Part shown: positions 6,241 to 7,113 of the stretch, piece after piece
Layout of the letters: each line of letters begins with the position of its first letter
Numbering within the stretch: the stretch's first letter is position 1
Assembly (NCBI GenBank): GCA_022709775.1
Contig: JAKLIE010000086.1
Span: 1 to 7,113, forward strand
Direction of reading: 5' to 3'
From: Pseudomonadota bacterium
GTDB taxonomy: Bacteria; Pseudomonadota; Gammaproteobacteria; Burkholderiales; Casimicrobiaceae
DNA: 7,113 bases
Notes under the pieces: generated by a model
What the model was told of the DNA's origin: nothing
Seen by the model: the letters and a program-made list of their open reading frames with translations, nothing else
Database searches by the model: none
Translations under genes and position numbers: made by a program

Positions 6241-7113
6241 ATGGCCGCCTTCCGCCTCGGGATCGTCCTCCTCGCCGCCGCGCTCGGGCTCGCGCACGCG
6301 GCGCCCGCGGCCGGTGACGCGGCCTCCGTCGTCGCGGAAGCCGCGGCGCTCGAGTCGGGGGAGCTCCAGGTCGCGGTCGTGTGGGTCGACGGGCGCCCGC
6401 TCTTCAAGGTCGCCGGCCTCGCCGCGACGATGCCGGCGCAGAAGCGCGCGGATCGGGTCGCGGAGCGGATCGAGGAGCTCGCCGCCGATCCGTCCGTCGA
6501 TCCCTCGAAGCTGCGCATCGAGCCGTTCGGCGGGACGCGTCCCATCCTCTACGGCGAGAAGCTGATCGTCGTCGTGACCGCCCCCGACGCGGGCCTGCTC
6601 GGCATCGACGTCGACACCGGCGCCGAGGCGTTCAAGCGGCGCATCGCCGAGGCGATCGGCGAGTATCGCGTCGACCGGACGCCCGAGCGCATGCGTGCCG
6701 GCGCCGCGACGGCCGTCGCGGCGCTCGTCGTCGCGGCCTTCCTCGTCGCGCTCGCGCTGTGGCTGGCGCGCCGGGCGCACGCGGCGCTCGACCGGCGCTA
6801 CCAGCACCGGCTCCAGACGGTCGGGATCCAGTCGTTTCAGATCCTGCACGCGGACCAGATACGGGCCGCGATCCACCGAGCGATCTCGATCGCCCGGACG
6901 ATCGTCGTGGCTGTCGTGCTGTTCGCGGCGATCGACTACGCGCTGTCGTCCTTCCCGTGGACGCGTCGCGTCGGGCTCGAGCTCCTTTCCTTCATCCTCG
7001 ACCCGCTGCACTCGATCGGCAAGGGCTTCGTGGCGCATCTGCCCAACGTCGCGTTCCTCGTCGTGCTCGTCGTCGTCGTGCGCTATCTGCTCCGGCTCAT
7101 GCGCCTGTTCTTC
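6241..7113 (+). CDS. MscS-family mechanosensitive ion channel, N-terminal part (truncated by window edge)
   Basis: The frame is open through the last base, giving 291 residues without a stop. A signal peptide is visible (MAAFRLGIVLLAAALGLAHA, cleavage probably after residue 20). A periplasmic region of about 130 residues follows, with VVWVDGRPLFKVAGL (47-60), an ERIEELAADPSVDPSKL segment (75-91), and ILYGEKLIVVVTAPDA (102-116). Membrane segments lie at about 155-176, 218-236 and 267-290. The stretch from YALSSFPWTRRVGLELLSFILDPL (233-256) through HLPNVAFLVVLVVVVRYLLRLMRLFF resembles large MscS-like proteins just before their pore helix. The pore-lining helix and cytoplasmic beta domain lie beyond the window, so the family call rests on resemblance of this region only. 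An in-frame ATG at 6208 overlapping yadH is an alternative start; 6241 gives a better signal peptide. It lies 14 nt after yadH. Confidence 0.72.
   Translation, partial: MAAFRLGIVLLAAALGLAHAAPAAGDAASVVAEAAALESGELQVAVVWVDGRPLFKVAGLAATMPAQKRADRVAERIEELAADPSVDPSKLRIEPFGGTRPILYGEKLIVVVTAPDAGLLGIDVDTGAEAFKRRIAEAIGEYRVDRTPERMRAGAATAVAALVVAAFLVALALWLARRAHAALDRRYQHRLQTVGIQSFQILHADQIRAAIHRAISIARTIVVAVVLFAAIDYALSSFPWTRRVGLELLSFILDPLHSIGKGFVAHLPNVAFLVVLVVVVRYLLRLMRLFF

Noticed and set aside
6100..7038. Long open frame on the minus strand opposite yadH and the channel gene (about 312 codons)
   Set aside because: It has the same Arg/Asp/Glu-rich antisense composition. The + strand frames have signal peptide and membrane segments that read as real proteins.
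1..7113. Search for CRISPR repeats, insertion-sequence ends, tRNA or rRNA genes and toxin or phage-defence genes
   Set aside because: No spaced direct repeats, terminal inverted repeats flanking a transposase, cloverleaf-like sequences or defence domains were seen; coding sequence fills nearly the whole window with conserved envelope genes.

Overview
This GC-rich window (A/T mainly in start, SD and -10 positions) is a compact, single-strand stretch of Gram-negative envelope genes. All coding sequence reads on the + strand. The gene set and order (an Mla phospholipid-transport operon with mlaA embedded in it, followed by a YadGH-type ABC exporter) resemble Betaproteobacteria, probably a Burkholderiales-like organism. 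This taxonomic call is an inference from gene order and protein resemblance, not from a marker gene.

Layout. Positions 1-575 hold the 3' end of a CPA2-family (KefB/KefC/YbaL-like) cation:proton antiporter: the end of its NAD-binding RCK domain and its RCK_C domain. A 94-nt intergenic gap follows, with a GC-rich inverted repeat and a good sigma70-type promoter (TTGCTG - 17 nt - TACAAT). That promoter drives mlaF (670), mlaE, mlaD, mlaA/vacJ, mlaC and mlaB, ending at 4495. Seven bases later comes a yadG-like ATPase gene, which overlaps a yadH-like ABC-2 permease gene by four bases. Fourteen bases after yadH starts an MscS-family mechanosensitive channel gene with a signal peptide. It runs off the right edge before its pore and beta domains. 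No gene-free stretch reaches 300 bases.

How the genes work together. MlaA (outer-membrane lipoprotein), MlaC (periplasmic carrier) and the inner-membrane complex MlaF2-E2-D6-B2 form the complete Mla pathway, which moves phospholipids between the outer and inner membranes and maintains outer-membrane asymmetry. All six components are present and look intact. YadGH forms a separate two-gene ABC transporter of unknown substrate. Start/stop overlaps (ATGA or GTGA at four junctions, 11 bases at mlaF-mlaE) suggest one translationally coupled transcript from mlaF to at least yadH, perhaps through the channel gene.

Novelty. I see no mobile element, CRISPR array, tRNA/rRNA or clearly undescribed system. 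The most interesting points are contextual: an uncharacterised ABC exporter and an MscS-like channel with an unusual periplasmic N-terminal region, both tightly linked to a complete Mla operon.
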